Shown: piece by piece, positions 62,556 to 64,000 of the stretch | How the letters are laid out: each line of letters opens with the position of its first letter | Numbering within the stretch: position 1 is the stretch's first letter | Assembly (NCBI GenBank): GCA_964244585.1 | Contig: CAXTJM010000001.1 | Location: forward strand, 372,001-436,000 | Source: LMUY01 sp964244585 | GTDB lineage: Bacteria; Pseudomonadota; Alphaproteobacteria; Acetobacterales; Acetobacteraceae | Direction of reading: 5' to 3' | Length of the DNA stretch: 64,000 nt | Position numbers and translations under genes: made by a program | Notes under the pieces: generated by a model | Database searches by the model: none | What the model saw: the letters and a program-made list of their open reading frames with translations, nothing else | What the model was told of the DNA's origin: nothing

Positions 62556-63848
62556 ATGCTCTTGAAGCTTGCAAGCGTCGCGACGATCCTGCTGGCCGCC
62601 TGCGGGCCGGGCCGGGCGCAAATGCCGTCCTCGGCCTTCATCGGGACGATCGGCGTCGACACGCACATGGCTTACACGGACGGCCGGTATCGCGACGTGG
62701 ACCGGGTGATCGCCCACCTGGCGTATATCGGTGTCAGGAACGTGCGCGACGGGATCAGCAACGGCGCGCGCGGCTCCGCCGGCATCGGCACCTATGTGAA
62801 GATGGCGCGCACCGGCGTGGCATGGACCTTCCTGGTCTCCGCAGGCGGCCCGGAAACGGACGAGTCGTTGAACGCCACCCTCGCCCTGATACGAACGGTG
62901 GAACAGGGCGTGCCCGGCAGCGTGCGCATCATCGAGGGCACCAACGAGATCAACAACTACCCCGTGCTGTGGAACGGCAGCACGGATAAGACGGGACGGC
63001 CCGAACTGGAGGAGGCGCTGGCGATGCAGCGCGCGCTCTACTCGCGGGTCCGTGCCGACCCCGTGCTGGGCCACGTCAAGGTCGCGATGTTCACCGGGGC
63101 GAAGGCCGGCAGCATCCCGGCCGCCCCCGACCCGGGATCGACGCCGGGCCTGGCCGACCTGGTGACGCAGCACCCCTACCCCAATCACGGCGGACCGCCG
63201 GCCGAGTGGCTGGCGCGGGGCGTCGCTACCCCTGGGATGACCGGGCCGGCGATCTATACCGAGACGGGCTACTCCAGCAATGGCGGGACCTCGGGCGGCG
63301 TGGATGCCGACGTGCAGGCGCGGTATGGCCTGGATTTGCTGTTCGATGCGGCGAAGCTCGGGATCGTCCAGACATCATGGTACCAGCTGCTGGATGCGTA
63401 CCCGAAGGGATCGCGCCAGGGCGATGACGGCTACGGGCTGTTCGATTTCGACGGAGCGCCCAAGCCGATCGCGGTGGCGCTGCACAACCTGACCACGATC
63501 ATGGCGGAGGCGGGCGGCCGGCCATCAGGCGGACGCCCTGCCGCCATCGGCTACACCGTCGAGGGCCTGCCGAAATCCGGCCAATCCATGATGGTGAGCC
63601 GGTCGGACGGCGCCGCCGACATCCTGGTCTGGGCTGAACCGGCTATCTGGAACAGCAGTTCGGGATCGGCCGTCGCGGCTGCCGCAGCCAAGGTGACGGT
63701 GACGTTGGACCAGGTGGCCAGCCAAGCCCGGATATTCGACCCGCTGGCCGGGGTAGAGCCTGTCCAGCAGGTCCGCAACACCCGCACCGTCACGGTAGAC
63801 GTCACCGATCATCCGGTCATCCTCCGCGTGGAGCGGGCGCGGCCCTGA
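62556..63848 (+). CDS. Glycoside-hydrolase-like lipoprotein or secreted protein
   Basis: 430 residues. The N-terminus is a signal with a lipobox (ATILLAACG, Cys16). The catalytic barrel begins FIGTIGVDTHMAYTDGRYRD and VIAHLAYIGVRNVRDG. A clan GH-A acid/base candidate is the Glu in IIEGTNEINNY, and the nucleophile candidate is the Glu in AIYTETGYSSN. The C-terminal 90 residues form a beta domain (VTVTLDQVASQARIFDPL). It resembles cellulase-like glycosidases; the substrate is unknown. Divergent from the acyltransferase, so the two may modify the same glycan. Confidence 0.78.
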   Translation: MLLKLASVATILLAACGPGRAQMPSSAFIGTIGVDTHMAYTDGRYRDVDRVIAHLAYIGVRNVRDGISNGARGSAGIGTYVKMARTGVAWTFLVSAGGPETDESLNATLALIRTVEQGVPGSVRIIEGTNEINNYPVLWNGSTDKTGRPELEEALAMQRALYSRVRADPVLGHVKVAMFTGAKAGSIPAAPDPGSTPGLADLVTQHPYPNHGGPPAEWLARGVATPGMTGPAIYTETGYSSNGGTSGGVDADVQARYGLDLLFDAAKLGIVQTSWYQLLDAYPKGSRQGDDGYGLFDFDGAPKPIAVALHNLTTIMAEAGGRPSGGRPAAIGYTVEGLPKSGQSMMVSRSDGAADILVWAEPAIWNSSSGSAVAAAAAKVTVTLDQVASQARIFDPLAGVEPVQQVRNTRTVTVDVTDHPVILRVERARP

Positions 63849-63852
63849 CCGG

Positions 63853-64000
63853 CTAACCCGGCGCGAGCGCGCGGCTGAACACGGCGGGGTCCACGTTGCC
63901 GCCGCTGATCACGATGCCGACGACCTCGCCCCTCGCGGCGTAGCGGCCGCACAGCAGTGCCGCGAGCGCCACCGCGCCGCCGGGTTCGACCACGAGCTTC
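63853..64000 (-). CDS. Threonine/serine dehydratase-like protein, C-terminal end (partial)
   Basis: Only the last 48 residues are in the window, reading KLVVEPGGAVALAALLCGRY and VGIVISGGNVDPAVFSRALA then PG and stop at 63853. The EPGGA and SGGNVD motifs are those of PLP-dependent threonine ammonia-lyases (the GGN near the C-terminus of the catalytic domain). No ACT domain follows, so it belongs to the short catabolic type. The 5' part lies beyond base 64000. Confidence 0.88.
   Translation of the reverse strand, partial: KLVVEPGGAVALAALLCGRYAARGEVVGIVISGGNVDPAVFSRALAPG

Overview
The window is a high-GC bacterial chromosome segment with tightly packed genes, many overlapping by 4 bases (ATGA) or 1 base (TGATG). 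The gene content points to an alphaproteobacterium, probably Acetobacteraceae: an EipB-type envelope protein, alphaproteobacterial MotA/MotB, a transglutaminase-DUF2126 fusion, NodT-type RND efflux and several glutathione S-transferases. The family assignment is inference. No rRNA, tRNA or CRISPR array was seen.

Layout. 1-5.5 kb: the end of endonuclease III, an envelope pair (mlaC-like, eipB) and an overlapping eutB-eutC-amidohydrolase operon. 5.5-9 kb: an ECF sigma/anti-sigma pair divergent from a periplasmic protein, a membrane cytochrome b and a Tat-exported molybdopterin oxidoreductase. Matching ECF-type promoters (GGAATA-N15-CGTT) face both ways between the two halves, so they probably form one stress regulon. 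The sigma gene seems to start at a rare ATT codon. 9-11.5 kb: a single AT-rich foreign gene encoding a P-loop ATPase fused to a class III cyclase-like domain. 11.5-21 kb: a four-gene MdtABC/OprM-type RND efflux operon and a tiny divergent lipoprotein. 21-25.6 kb: a TPR/ATP-grasp protein with an SbmA/YddA-type ABC exporter, and an unknown divergent gene.

25.7-32.2 kb: a seven-gene leftward operon (GST, VOC protein, glycosyltransferase, O-antigen-ligase-like protein, CobW GTPase, WD40-like protein, aldo/keto reductase). 32.3-41.4 kb: an aminotransferase, a DUF3108 protein, a hydroxyacid dehydrogenase, a gene remnant, a phosphopantetheinyl transferase, the transglutaminase/DUF2126 protein and an iron alcohol dehydrogenase. 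41.5-45.8 kb: two peptide-type ABC ATPases with no permease, coupled to a multispanning glycosyltransferase-like protein, then a class II aldolase.

46-49.1 kb is a scar region: a truncated PhzF start, a strong hairpin, one intact and one frameshifted methyltransferase and an IS1380-type transposase remnant. 49.1-64 kb returns to ordinary metabolism: ghrA with a coupled 42-residue ORF, a racemase, an MsbA-like ABC transporter, an MBL hydrolase, an unrecognised 536-residue protein with a possible Cys-His-Asp triad, a coniferyl-aldehyde-type dehydrogenase, a GST, a lone response regulator, Nudix and thioesterase genes, motB-motA in reversed order, an acyltransferase divergent from a glycosidase-like lipoprotein, and the end of a threonine-dehydratase-like gene.

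Most notable: the ATPase-cyclase fusion, the mirrored ECF promoters with the ATT start, the 536-residue protein, and a 59-base hairpin repeat placed at the stop codons of two unrelated genes.
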